A stretch of DNA of 64,000 nucleotides from Microplitis mediator (Eukaryota; Arthropoda; Insecta; Hymenoptera; Braconidae): the NCBI RefSeq assembly GCF_029852145.1, contig NC_079970.1, positions 10,225,662-10,289,661 of the forward strand, read 5' to 3'. Positions 1-11,422 of this stretch are shown here, piece by piece. The first letter of the stretch is position 1. Each line of letters starts with the position of its first letter. The position numbers and the translations under genes are program-made. The notes below the pieces were generated by a model. That model had not been told where the DNA came from. It made no database searches and worked only from the letters and a program-made list of their open reading frames with translations.

Positions 1-251
1 TTGTAATAATTTGTGTATTTAATATTGTGTAATATTTGATATTTTTGTAATCTTTAATATTTTCTCAGATACTTTGATATTGTGTAGTTGTCCGATACTG
101 ATATTATTGCTTGTAATCTTATTGTTTAGTGTATACGATATTTGTGAGTAGTAATTACCTGTGCGTGTTCGTTAATTTGTTTAATAAATAAGATGAGTGG
201 CAAAGATAACAACGTAGACCCGAGTCTCATTAATACCTCAACTGGAAATTT

Positions 252-254
<3 letters not shown>
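1..254. other. AT-rich left edge, no gene recognised
   Basis: This edge is AT-rich with no recognisable domain. An ATG at 193 opens about 20 codons (beginning MSGKDNNVDPSL) before the frame runs into a TA tract. It could be the first codons of a gene cut off by the insertion at 331, for example a gag-like start, but nothing confirms that. Confidence 0.2.

Positions 255-330
<76 letters not shown>
255..330. repeat. (AT)n microsatellite
   Basis: About 38 uninterrupted AT dinucleotides precede the foldback element at 331. A shorter AT tract (1291-1304) follows that element, so the element appears to sit inside the microsatellite. Confidence 0.95.
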
Positions 331-334
<4 letters not shown>

Positions 335-1290
335 CTGGGCCAAAAAAATTGACTATTTTTTTTTTCACAGCTATATCGAAAATATTATTCAGAATGACAA
401 AAAAAAAATTTCATGAAAGTTTGAGCCCTTAATATTAATTTCAAGAGGTCTATCATCGCTATTTTTAATTTTAATTCATAATTTGATGTTTTACGTCAGA
501 ATTGCATAAACATTGAAGTAAAAAAAATTCATTTCCACTTATTCTTATGTAAAATTAAATTCCCTACAAAAAAGGTCTGATTGAAAATTTTCGTCAGACA
601 AGCCGTTTCCGATTAATTAAGCTTAATAAATTGATATATTTTTTCGATTTAACATTTTTACTTTTGAATTTTGTAACTGACGAATCAATGAATATCTAAT
701 AAAGACCATGACAAATTTTCGAAGGAAATTTAATGCTCTACAAAAAAGGTCTCTTAACATTTTTTGCTAAATTCACTCCTTCGAAAGTTATTCACGTTCT
801 TGAAATCGTTTTGACTCAAATTCAACCTTGAATAACTTTCGAAGGAGTGAATTTAGCAAAAAATGTTAGGAGACCTTTTTTGTAGAGCATTAAATTTCCT
901 TCGAAAATCTGTCATGGTCTTTATTAGATATTCATTGATTCGTCAGTTACAAAATTCAAAAGTAAAAATGTTAAATCGAAAAAATATATCAATTTATTAA
1001 GCTTAATTAATCGGAAACGGTCTGACGAAAATTTTCAATCAGACCTTTTTTGTAGGGAATTTAATTTTACATAAGAATAAGTGGAAATGAATTTTTTTTA
1101 CTTCAATGTTTAAGCAATTTTGACGTAAAACATCAAATTATTAATTAAAATTAAAAATAGCGATGATAGACCTCTTAAAATTAATATTAAGGGCTCAAAC
1201 TTTCATGAAATTTTTTTTTTTGTCATTCTGAATAATATTTTCGATATAGCTATGAAAAAAAAAAATAGTCAATTTTTTTGGCCCAGTCTA
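331..1290. mobile_element. 960-bp foldback (palindromic) DNA element, TAGACTGGGCC ends
   Basis: The two halves are near-perfect reverse complements over about 465 bp each, meeting near 810. The left end reads TAGACTGGGCCAAAAAAATT and the right end is its complement. There is no coding capacity. The arms carry motifs in the same order as the arms of the elements at 35270 and 52925: a T-run about 25 bp in, a CCCTTAAT block, then CTACAAAAAAGGTCT. Flanks are pure AT, so the target duplication cannot be measured. I read it as a non-autonomous member of the TAGGGTG family. Confidence 0.85.
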
Positions 1291-2012
1291 ATATATATAT
1301 ATATAATCATTGAATAAATTAAGTTGGACATGACATAAATAATTTATTTATATAACCTACTATAACTATAACGCAATTCATAAATACATCACTAATAATA
1401 AAATCAAAATCAGAGCTTACACGAGGCCATCAGATGAGAAAGAACGTACATAACAATAACCATCGTCAAATATAGATGGTGATGATTGATGATTACTAGG
1501 TCCGAATCGGAACATTGTCGAGTATTTAAAATCATGGATATTTCAGCCACAATAAATATACAAAAAATTTTATATAAAAATAACTTCAACTTGTTTTAAA
1601 TTAAAATATATAAAATATATATGGAACGTCTTCAGTACTCCATTAATTAAAACTGAGATCTCGTAATTTCCATCTAGTCGCTACTGAAGCACTCGAACCA
1701 GACTGAAATTTCCTGTCTTTCCAACAATAGAATCAAGATTTGTTCAAACGATATATCGAAAATGCAAATTTTTCAAATTTGATTCTTCTATAATAATATA
1801 GGGGGGTTAACGATTGTCAATTGTTTTTTATTTCACCATTTTGAAAATTAGCTCAGAGCGTTCTTTTCTTGTGATGCGTCAAAGTGATCGGTTCGATTTT
1901 CAATAATAGTAATTACTACTGAATCTTTTAATATTCAAAAATTATATAATAATTGATAACTCAGAAATTTTAATTTCATCATAGTTACTTCAAAGTAACA
2001 CAATTAAAAAAA
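1291..2012. other. No gene recognised
   Basis: AT-rich sequence with no domain-like open frame. It lies just upstream of the FLYWCH exon at 2013 and may hold the 5' region of that gene. No core promoter element stands out. Confidence 0.4.
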
Positions 2013-2380
2013 ATGTCTAATGTAATTAGAGGAGGTGGCTTCTCGTATTTCGTAGAAAGAGTGGTCGACGATTTAAGGTAATAGTCTTCGATTTAATCCC
2101 AACAAATAGTTAAAAATAAAAACATCAATTCAATTATTCTCTTCAACGAATTCAATTAAAGCTGAGAAAAAAAAATTCACTAAGTTATTCAAATAAATTT
2201 GCAGATATTTAAGATGTCGAGCAATTGTAACTCAATGACGTCGAGCTCGGGGTACAAAATTTTTAGACGACCCAATCATCCTCTCCAGAGCACATTGCTA
2301 CGGCCGTGATGAAGATGAAGAAGATCACCTGTAATTCCAGCGAGACCTTATTCGTGGTGCTCAGGCTTGATTGTTGCCAT
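2013..2380 (+). pseudogene. FLYWCH zinc-finger exons at the 5' end of the MULE/RING gene
   Basis: An ATG at 2013 opens a short exon ending at 2077 before a GTAATA donor. The frame resumes after a TTTGCAG acceptor at 2205. The joined frame has the FLYWCH layout: a GGFSYF start, YLRCR in the YWRC position, a RARGTKF block, then a degenerate His pair. FLYWCH fingers bind DNA and are often fused to MULE transposases. A TGA lies inside the second exon before the second metal-binding region, and the expected Cys before the RARG block is Arg, so this copy is dead. It continues into the transposase pieces at 2515 and 7982. Confidence 0.6.
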
Positions 2381-2514
2381 TAAAAACAGTTTATAATACT
2401 GTTTTGGAACAGTAAGTTAGAAATAAAAAAAATTATTGATATACGTAAGCTATATTTCCTGATTTTAAATATGATTATAGTCATCCTAATCAAGATGAAA
2501 AGCAAACATACCGA

Positions 2515-2883
2515 ATGGTGTGTAGACTGATGTTAAATGCTCGTGACAGAATGGATCTACCTGATCCCCAATCATATTCGGATTTGATAAATGTTATGTA
2601 CAGTGCAGCGTTTAGTTCATTAAAAAGATACACAAATAATAATTCAATTCAGTTAAACTACGTAGGTAATGATGCATTAATTATCGGAGATCCTGATTTC
2701 ATTCAGTCAATGAATTTTACTGTCATTCATACAAGCTCAACAGCTTCAGTTGTGCCAGAATTTAACGATGCTCAGTTGCTCACTTACATCTTAGCAGAAG
2801 TGAATGGTCATATATGTATAAATATGATGTGTCTTATTTTTACAAATTACTACTTCTTTTCTTCATTTGATTTCATCTCTTGA
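2515..2883 (+). pseudogene. MULE transposase, N-terminal part
   Basis: The frame has no clear motif until its end, where SSTASVVPEFNDAQLLTYIL followed by AEVNGH matches the first strand block of MULE transposases (D-G-T-F...P....QL.T....NGH), which holds the first catalytic Asp. Here that block begins SSTAS, so the Asp appears lost. Coding similarity stops at VNGH and resumes at 7982 with VFPIVTI, the expected next residues. The gap is intron sequence plus a roughly 5-kb LINE. Confidence rests on continuity with the downstream exons. Confidence 0.55.
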
Positions 2884-3365
2884 TTAATATTAATTATTTA
2901 CCTCTATATTATATATGTTATACATATTTTTTTGTTGCTTGAACTATCAAAACATTTAATTTTCATTGGATCTTTATTTTAAATGGTTATGTCATGAGTT
3001 CATTATTGGCGCTACTGTACTGCTAACGTGTTTTTATTTCAAGTATTCACTTTAGTGTTGAACTTTTGACATCCGAAGCATTAAAAATACTGTGTTACAT
3101 CGCTGTAATCCTCATTTCGGAGGCTTTCTCTGCATATAATAATCAGTTTTTGCCGTGCTCTAGTTTTCGTGCTATCCTTTTAATAATAGTCAGCGTCGGA
3201 TCCGAAGAGGTTATGTAAGGAGTTACTATTGTTATTATGTTTGAGGCTTTGGCGCCAGAAGAAGATTGCAACGACATCTCAGTATCAGTCACTCCAACCA
3301 AGGGATAATTATCGGTCCCAGAGGTCGCTGTAGGTCTGGTCCCTCCTGTCAACAAAAATTCGCAG

Positions 3366-4568
3366 TTGAATTCAAACGTTAATCCAGAAGCCTCAGATTT
3401 TAACTGCTTCAAGACCAAAACTTCGAGTCCTCACGTATCGGAAAAGGGAACAACTAAGTCCAAAGGTCGGCCACGCAATTTTGAGCGTTTACCCAGACTG
3501 TCCTCTACTTCAACTTTATCTTTACCGGACCTCTTCAAAAAAACCTTGCTTAAAAGATCAAGAGAATTGTTGGCTGACACCCAAGCTCCGAGGAAAACTT
3601 CACCACCGCAAAAGCTAAGTCGCTCTTCCTCCTCTCCACCTACTATGAATAGTCCAAATAAATCTGTTTCAGGTAATAACTCAGTCTCTCAAGCGGGAAC
3701 CACGTCATTTCCGGCTGCGCCTGTAAGTTGGGATTCCATGGCTCTACTTCTAAGTAAGATGGAAACTTGGCGCAAAGAGGACAGATTGTACTTTGAGAAA
3801 ATGAAGAACGACTTGGCCCAGAAAATTGAGGATTCAAACGCCATGCACAACGCCAAACCCGATGAGGTTAAAGCCTCCTTTTCCAAAGAAAATGATGCGA
3901 TCCGTGCCGAACTTGATGCCTTTAAATCTCGCATAACCAATCTAGAATCCTCCTCTAACGCTCACTGCACAGAAAATACATTACCTAATGCTCCCGCTGC
4001 TGCTGCATCGATTCTTGAGGATAAAATAGTCAACTCCAGTATTGACAAAATTGAAAGGCACATTCGTCGCAACAACATCGTCATTCGGGGTCTTATCAAC
4101 GACAACAAGGATACCTTTTCGAAAACAAGCAAATTCCTAAAGGACATTTTTAACCTCAAAAACTGTATTCTCAATGCTGAACGTATTGGTAAATCAGGTG
4201 ACAGAATTAAAGTCATTCTTAACAACCATTCGAGTAAAGCCACCATCATGAAGAAAAAAAAGGATTTAAAGGTTCAAGTATACATTGACAATGAACTTAT
4301 TCCCTTGGAGGAAAAAATAGCCAAAAAACTAAGGGACAAGGGCAGAAGATGAAAAGCTGAGGGGAAAAATGTGAAGGTTAGACAGGATAAAATCATTGTC
4401 GATGGGACGCCATACTCATTTAACCTTAACAATAATCCCCTGTCACCTACTAAGCGCAAAAAGGAAAGCCCAGTCTCACATCGTCCGTCCAATAACACTT
4501 CAACTTACGCCCTCACTTCTTCAAATGACAGGAATTCCTCTCTTATGCAAGATATATTAAAAAACTAA
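3366..4568 (+). pseudogene. LINE ORF1 protein (coiled coil plus nucleic-acid-binding domain)
   Basis: The first part is Ser/Pro/Lys-rich. A heptad-like helical stretch follows (around LLLSKMETWRKEDRLYFEKM), then RRNNIVIRGL and the block KVQVYIDNELIPLEEKIAKK, typical of the RRM-like C-terminal half of insect LINE ORF1 proteins that coat the RNA. A TGA at 4350-4352 interrupts the frame. The same frame continues (KAEGKNVKVRQDKIIVDG) to 4568. The frame is open upstream to about 3309 but has no in-frame ATG before 3643, so the true start is lost. Confidence 0.75.
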
Positions 4569-4586
4569 TTCCGGGCTCAGATAGGC

Positions 4587-7500
4587 TTATACTCTCTTTT
4601 TGGAACGCTCACGGCCCTGCTAATCTATCTGACTTCGTTGATTTCTTCGACTCGGCATTTATAGGCATCTCCGAAACCTGGATTCACAACAAAGAACCTT
4701 ACATTCTCGGTTTGAACAATTGGCACAAATTCTCGGTTCCAGCTTTTGAAGTTCCTGGCACCCCAGGCAGAGCAAGCGGGGGTCTTCTTGCTTTAATCAA
4801 AGACGAGTATAACTGCAAGTGTCTAGCGAAATCCAACGAATGGATTATTTTTCTTCTCTGCACAAATGGACGTTACATAGTCATCGTCTCGGTCTATTTC
4901 AAGCCCGAGGCAGATTTGGCCTCCTCGTTGGTCCTACTGCAACAAGACTTAGACCAGGTGCAGGCTTCTCAAACGTACGATACCGTTATTATCGAAGGTG
5001 ATTTCAACGGCAGGGTGGGTAATTTGGGAACTTTTGACTCCTACCTATACGACTCAACTACTTTATTTAAAACCAGATCATCCTTAGATCATAATACCAA
5101 CAAACGGGGGCTCACCTTACTTAATTATATGCAACAACTCGGCTTCGTCTTGCTCAACGGCAGAACTCTATCCGACTCTCCAGGAGGATTTACGTTTTTA
5201 AGTCATATCGGCAAGAGCACTCCTGATCTCATCTGAGTAAACCTTTTAGGTGTCAAGCTGGTGGAGGATATGAGGGTCAACACTCTGATTACCAATTCCG
5301 ACCACTTGCCAGTTTCGGTCGAACTTATACTGCCCTCAAAACTACCTATCGAGGTACACGAGTCCTCTGCTTCTCAGTTCGTACTACGCTGGCGACCTCA
5401 TCTTGCCGAACAATATAGAAATCTCCTATTATGCTCTCCACTAGTCGCTGTTGATTTTAATACTGAAGCTCTTGGTTCTATTTACGGACGTCTACGCTCA
5501 GCTATACTCAACGGAGCTTTTGCTTCCAACATGGTTAGAAAGACAGATAAGAGACATCATTACAGAAAGCCTTGGTTTGACAGTCACTGTGTCAGCTTGA
5601 AATCTGAAACTAAAAGCCTATTGAAAACATGCAAAGTCCTACCTTCCTAGGATCCTCTCTGGAAAGAATATTACTCTATTAAAAAGGAGTATCTCGCCTG
5701 CATCAAAGCGAAAAAGCTAAAAGATGTAGAACTCATCCATAGTAAATTTGCCTCAATCAAAAACACTTCCGAGTTTTGGGCCGTAGTTAACTCGGTTCGC
5801 AGTTTCTCGTGCCGCCGCAACCTCATCCCACTCCAATCTTGGAAACAATTCTTCGAATCAGTGTATCCTCCCAGGCCACCTGCTCTCCCATCTTTTGCTG
5901 GTCCCCTGCACTCAACTTTGGATGGCGAAATCACCATGGAGGAACTCCTAGCAAGCCTTAAAAAATGCAAAACTGGCAAGGCCTCTGGCGTAGACGGTAC
6001 TGGCTATGAATTCTTTAAAGAGCTCCCTGGCAACTGGACCTGGTACTTATTAGCATTATTTAATAAGATTCTTAGGACTGAAGAGATATCTTCGGATTGG
6101 TCCAGTATGTTAATGACAATGCTGTACAAAAAAGGTGACCCCAGCGATCCTAACAACTATTGTGGCAAAATAGGCTTCCAATAACAAATTGATCCCTGAG
6201 GAACAATCTGGATTTTGTCCAGGTAAAGGATGCGCTGACAATGTATTTTGCCTACTCGCTGCCCTACAAATGGCTGTACGTTTCCAGGGTGTGCCCGCAT
6301 ATATATTATTTGTAGACTTCCAACGAGCCTTTGACAGTATCCCGCAAGATATGGTGCAAGCTTTTTCACTTGGGCCTGAGCGCTAAAATAATTAACATTT
6401 TGAAGAATCTATACGACTCCGCCAAAATGCAGGTTAATATTAACAATAACTTATCCGCGCCAGTCGACATTACCGTAGGAGTTCTTCAAGGGGAAATTCT
6501 AAGCCCTTTGCTTTTCATCCTTTATATAGCAGACTTAATCGATTTCCTTAAAGGCAACAATCTAGAAGGACTTAATCTTGGTGCTTCCAAGGACCTATTA
6601 TCTCTGAAATACGCGGATGATCTAGCGATGCTTGCTCGCACTCCTATAATCCTGAAGCAGCTGCTTCAGCCCTGGAATCCTACTGTGACCTAAACGAATT
6701 AACCGTCAATGTATCCAAGACAAAAATTTTACGAGTAAGTTCCAGTGGGAGAGCCGGCAAGAGAAAGGAATCATTCCTTTTCAAAAGCAAGCCTATTGAT
6801 CTCGTTCCCTCTTTTACTTATCTGGGGGTCACCTTCAATACCTCTCTTCAGGGAGATGTTGCAGCGCTCCAAGCCACCAATAAGTCTCAAATGGCCGCCA
6901 GCGTGGTACTGAGTATATTAGCCAAACTTAAGGCAGACTCTTGGCCAGGCAAAGTCCAAGTTTACAATAGCATGTCCAGAAGTATATTGTTTTATCTTTT
7001 TATCTCGCTCACCTATGGGGCCTTAGACCTCATATCTTAGAACGACTTGAGTCTACGCATCTAGAGTTTTACAAGAGACTCTTTTTGCTACCTGCCTTCA
7101 CTCCCAGCTATGCTCTTAGGACTGAGCTAAACATTCAACACATCTCCGTAGTGGTCCTCAAGGGTGCAATTAAGTAGGTCATAAAAATGCTGGAAATGGA
7201 TGATTCCAGACTACCCAAGATCTGTTTTCTTCGTCTCCACGCGCTCAGGACAACCTTTAACTCAAGTAGACATAATTGGGTACAACAACTAAGCGATATT
7301 TTGAGCTCCATTCAGGAATCTGAGCTTTTGAATAACCTAGACGCCAACCATTGGAAAGCCAAGAAGAAGGGAATTTTAACTAAATTCGAAAATCATCTAC
7401 GAAAGATTGACGCTGAACGCTACAGACAATCTTCTGCGTGTCAGTTAATTTTGCCTTCTCCACTTTTTAAAGTGTCGCACTTCGATAACATGCCTTTGTA

Positions 7501-7800
7501 CCTTATCAAGCCACTAATCCAGCTTAGACTATCTAATTTATAATCCTGCCATATTACGATTGATAGACATACGCACAAACTGCACCCACGTAATACTTGC
7601 TCACTATGTCATCTGCAGGAAAATGAAAGCGTAGAGCATTTTCTCACGCGCTGCCCTTTCATTTCAAATATCAGGACCCAATTTTGGGGACCAGTCATCG
7701 CTCCGTGTGACCCACTGTGCCACCAACTTGGGATACTCGTGCAACTCGATCCAAAAAGATTATTTGCCTATCTAAAAGCCTGTTTTAACTTTAAAGAATC
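4587..7800 (+). pseudogene. LINE ORF2: endonuclease-reverse transcriptase
   Basis: The apurinic-type endonuclease spans about 4590-5350 with ISETW, EGDFNGRVG, STPDLI and NSDHLPV. A TGA follows STPDLI. The reverse transcriptase covers about 5860-6700 with GKASGVDG, LFVDFQRAFDSIP, GVLQGEILSPLLF and the catalytic KYADD. The frame shifts several times. The text jumps from PNNY to NKLIPEEQSGF, so roughly 30-40 residues of the palm are deleted. A C-terminal CSLCHLQENESVEHFLTRC near 7600 is the Cys-His finger seen in many LINEs. No RNase H was seen. Confidence 0.85.
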
Positions 7801-7981
7801 CTGTTGCTTTATTTATTAAAACATATGTATTTTTTACTTTACTTATATTTATAATGAACTCCAACTGCTAATTGTATCATGGATTGTATCCAAATTTAAA
7901 CAATAAAGTAATAATAATAATGAAAATTGTTCTATCATCTCCATTCTAAATTAAATATGGATTATATGTAATTTTTATTAG

Positions 7982-8950
7982 GTATTTCCAATTGTTACCA
8001 TATTATGGTCTCGAAGGACTCCAGCAGTGGGTGTCGCGGTTTAAAATATGATACATCATCAATATATTAGAAATGTGCCAGTTATGATCTTCACTGATTT
8101 TGATTTGAAACTTTACTTTGAGCATGAATTTCCTAATAGCGTAATTCAGAGAATTTATCATAGTTATTGTCGTGTACGTAAACTTAGATATATTATATTT
8201 CATAATTTTACATTCATAAGTATTTTTATTTTACGACATTTTTTTAACTTTTATAGACTATTTTTCAAAAAGCTTTGAATCTGGAACTTGAAACTAATGC
8301 TATCGAAGTTCAAGAGTTTCTAAAAAAATGTATGGGACTTATTCTTTTGCCAGAGAATCATATTTCTGCAGCATTGACGAGCTTAACTCAATCTCTTTCA
8401 CCTAATTGGCTTCACCAGTTACAACGGTTTATTAATTATTTGCAAACTGAGTGGATTGACGGTGTTATCCCAAGTAGACTGTCATTATTTCAAGGCCTAA
8501 AAGGAGTCAACAACATTTCTGTTTTATTCTCTCACGAGTTACAATATCGACTGAGAAATCGAAACCCAACAATCTGGAGTTTTTTAAGTATGTAAAACTA
8601 ATTAAAGTTGAATTTATATGTGTCTAATTTAGGATAAATATTGAAATATTTTGTTTTCATTTTTCAGAAAATTATGTCTAATTTATAAATGCAGCAGGAT
8701 TAGACGTAATCAAAATTGTACGCCAACCATGTGCTACCATTAAATTTCCTGGTATCAGCGCCCTTTGTCTCCATCGACTTTTATTGCGAAAACAGTGGAG
8801 TCCTGTTAATGATAATAAAATTTTACCTTTGGAATTTTTGAACGCTGTAATGCCAATTCAAACAGAATATTTCAACAATTTACTTCACAATGCTGAATTT
8901 TCAATAGAATAGCAACTGCTTGTTAATGAGACAAATAACGGTAAGAATTC
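7982..8950 (+). pseudogene. MULE transposase core and C-terminal region
   Basis: After a TTATTAG acceptor the frame gives VFPIVTILWS, shifts, then reads NVPVMIFTDFDLKLYFEHEF, the MULE block with the second catalytic Asp. The usual C-x-x-H that follows is RIYHSY, so the Cys is lost. The 8275-8595 part contains W-I-D-G...GLKGVNNISVLFSHELQYRL, matching the T-N-N..E block near the third acidic residue. A further exon from about 8690 is open to a TAG at 8910. Frameshifts and stops mark decay. It joins the RING exon at 9014. Confidence 0.6.
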
Positions 8951-9013
8951 AAAATTTCACATACAAGCATTAAATTTATGGAGTCACTAATTACCTTTAT
9001 CCTTATATTTACA

Positions 9014-9409
9014 GTAGAACCTATGGTTGAAGCTATTGAAATGATATGTACAATCTGCTATAATGATTCTGTTACTGTTGTCTGCTTACCAGGTCTTCAT
9101 ATACAAATGTGCACTGAGTGTGCCAATAACACTCAAGAGCAAGCAAGAATAAATCACAGACCTCTCTTATGTATTTTTTGTAACTTGCCGTTAGAGCTTC
9201 GTCGAGGGAACTTCAGAGTTGATCCACAAATCAATATTCCATTAATGACATGTGAATTATGTAATATTAATTCAGTAAAAATTGTTTGTTTTCCGTGCTT
9301 GCACATAAAAATGTGTGTACCTTGCTCTGAAGAAAGAGCAGCGGCTGCTGTTAATGAAGATATCGATGTACACTGCCCATTTTGTGATGAGCCAGCTGTC
9401 TTCCAGTGA
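9014..9409 (+). CDS. Tandem RING fingers, last exon of the FLYWCH/MULE gene
   Basis: The exon follows a TTTACAG acceptor and ends at TGA 9409. It encodes two cysteine-rich units. Unit 1 is CTICYNDSVTVVC-LPGLH-IQMCTEC...CIFC. Unit 2 is CELC...IVCFPCLHIKMCVPC...CPFC. Spacing fits C3HC4 RING fingers of the compact inhibitor-of-apoptosis type, where a P-C-x-H core is followed by C-x2-C and C-P-x-C. In unit 1 the core Cys is Gly (PGLH); in unit 2 it is kept. RING domains usually recruit E2 ubiquitin enzymes. This exon is uninterrupted, unlike the exons before it. AATAAAA signals lie near 9650. Its link to the transposase is inferred from position and splice sites. Confidence 0.6.
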   Translation, partial: VEPMVEAIEMICTICYNDSVTVVCLPGLHIQMCTECANNTQEQARINHRPLLCIFCNLPLELRRGNFRVDPQINIPLMTCELCNINSVKIVCFPCLHIKMCVPCSEERAAAAVNEDIDVHCPFCDEPAVFQ

Positions 9410-10269
9410 GGATTTTTTCCTATTGCTTGAACTTACCTTTCTTTTAACTCAACTAACTATGTTTTCAAGTTTATTATTCAATTTCCATTTTTTAATTATG
9501 TTTAATTATAAGCACGAACATTTGGTCATGAAAAATGTTTACATAAAAGCATTTTTATAATAACTTTTTAATGTTTAATTTTTTTATGTATCTGATTTAT
9601 TGAGAAAAAAAAATATCTACAGAATTTGGTATTGATCATTTCTTATGCAATAAAAATTTTTATAATAAAAATTATCTTTTCTATAAATCTAATTGAATTT
9701 TTTCATGATGTTATGTCCGACTATTATTTAATTAATATTCGGTTGCGTGCATTAGGGCGTTCGGACTAACCAATGCAATTTTCGGCTTAAATATTTAATT
9801 AAAGCCTTATTTTATTTTTAGGAATACGTTTCGATGTGGATCCTCTTTTACATCTAGTTTGATTAAAAGAGAGTTATTGTTATAAGTAGGTGAATATAAC
9901 AAATGCTAATCGATACATACGATTTCGGAATTATAGCGTCCTTATTTCCAATTAAGTTTTGAGACTGATTGGAAATTTGTTATTGAATTGAGAAAGAAAA
10001 GAAGCCAATTATAAATTTCTTGCCTTTACGCTGATACTTTCTCTTTCTTTCATTTGCTTCTGGAATACTCTTTCCCAGTAGATCTCTGGATCCTGGAGAC
10101 TGTTCCCTCGCTGTGGTCTCTTGGATTGGATGCTAGCTCTCTCGTACAAGCGATTTTCGAGTGAGGGTTGGGTGATAACTTATTATTTAACTTATTTTTA
10201 TAAATAATACATAATAATTATTGGCACTGTTTGTTTATTTTATATTCGATTTTAGTTGGTAACTAAAAA
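9410..10269. other. 3' flank of the MULE/RING gene; no further gene seen
   Basis: The first 250 bp look like a 3' UTR with AATAAAA signals at about 9649 and 9664. The rest is AT-rich sequence in which I recognise no gene. Confidence 0.4.
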
Positions 10270-10826
10270 CCCGATAAAAAATGTTTAGATCCAAGCATCT
10301 ATGATTGGATCCAAATTTTGGCGCGATCCAAGCGGATCTAAACAGATCTGACAATACCCGAAGAGATCTCACTATATCTGAGTATATCCAAACAGATCTT
10401 AAAATGTCCAAAGAGATCTCACTATATCCTCGAATATATAGGTGTATCCAAGCAGATTTGCGTAAATGTCGATCATTAAAGAAATCTGCATAGATTTAAG
10501 CACATATATCTAAATAAGTTTCACTACATTCTAATAGTCGCATGTATAAATATATACTTTAGACCATTCGAATAAGAATATCTACTCGCATCTTGGATTT
10601 CATTGCTATTACCTCTTAATGCTTTTGATGAACCTATGTATAACATATATTAAAAGTCAATTGATATATAAGTAAAAAAATAATCAAAAAAATTATGAAT
10701 ATTTTCGTAAACTTCTATCTATTACTGTTGAAGGGCAAGGTTCATAGCGCTAGTATGTTCCAGAATATACCAGAATGTATAAGCTATACTAATGACCATT
10801 GCTCATTTATCTATAGTGGTTAGTTC
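10270..10826 (+). repeat. Repeat R, copy 1 (uninterrupted)
   Basis: The sequence from CCCGATAAAAAATGTTTAGA to about TTATCTAT recurs in the same order at 20996-21399, 33353-33459 and 37826-37910, where it is split by two insertions. The first 250 bp are built from short units around ATCCAAACAGATCT. A weak inverted echo (GTATCCAAGCAGAT in reverse) lies at 11050-11080, so the full element may extend to about 11110. No protein is encoded. This copy gives the empty-site sequence for both insertions in copy 2. Confidence 0.8.
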
Positions 10827-11186
10827 TTACCATCCTAAACGGACGTGTATCTTGTATCAACTTGAAATATACATTGTAATATACTTAGCATTATAACCAC
10901 GAATATTTATATCTATTATTTATTAATAATCTGCCTGTCCTTATCATCAATTACACGGGACTAAATATATTTTATTCACCTTAATCCATACAGTTAGATG
11001 TGAACAGATATGACTCTACCAATATGCAAAAATTTATTTTCGGAAATATTTATATCTGCTTGGATACAAATTTTTAATTTTCGTATATCACTCAGATATT
11101 CGTGTATAATTAGACAAAAAAACTCTGTATTGAATGTCTTATTCGCGGTAGAACCTCGAAAGTTCGACGATTCAGGAGCCTTACCT
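10827..11186. other. No gene recognised; possible inverted distal part of repeat R
   Basis: AT-rich sequence. The part at 10990-11110 contains reverse-complement echoes of repeat R (for example ATCTGCTTGGATAC). Nothing coding was seen. Confidence 0.35.
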
Positions 11187-11422
11187 CCCTCGTAGATTTG
11201 AATCACGGTGAAAACACGGTAGGTTTGTTCTATTTTACCACTGTAATTACGCAGTGTATTTACCGTGATTCCGCGGTGGCTTTACCACTATGTATACACG
11301 GTGTTTCCACTGTGATTACGCGGTAGATATATCGTGGAACCACGGTGGTGAAATTGCACAAAGCCACTGTGAAATCGCTGTGGATAAACGGCGTAATCAC
11401 AGTGGAAACACCGTGTATACAC
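11187..11422. mobile_element. CACGGTG MITE, copy 1 (right part missing)
   Basis: It begins CCCTCGTAGATTTGAATCAC and is packed with CACGGTG/CACCGTG-like words. It stops at GTGTATACAC exactly where the TAGGGTG element starts at 11423. The missing part is not found beyond 17780, so later rearrangement removed it. Confidence 0.8.

Larger units (their letters stand above)
3000..7921 (+). mobile_element. Non-LTR retrotransposon (LINE) with TAA-type tail, inserted in the MULE gene
   Basis: Two reading frames in LINE order are present: ORF1 (about 3366-4568) and endonuclease plus reverse transcriptase (4587-7800). The 3' end is AATAAAGTAATAATAATAA, a TAA-repeat tail like that of I-group and related LINEs. 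The 5' boundary is uncertain and no target duplication was found. The element splits the MULE gene between its conserved VNGH and VFPIV blocks, so it landed in an intron or exon edge there. Multiple stops and an RT deletion show that it is dead. The clade cannot be fixed by eye. Confidence 0.8.

Noticed and set aside
331..1290. Tc1/mariner origin for TAGGGTG elements because of TA-rich flanks
   Set aside because: The copy at 52925 sits in non-AT sequence and shows an apparent 8-bp duplication. AT flanks elsewhere cannot discriminate.
2884..3000. Target-site duplication for the LINE
   Set aside because: Only a 6-bp chance match (CTATCA) was found between the two sides, so no duplication is claimed.
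3143..3418. Minus-strand frame in the LINE ORF1 region
   Set aside because: It is antisense to the LINE with no motif, and the plus frame has the expected ORF1 features.
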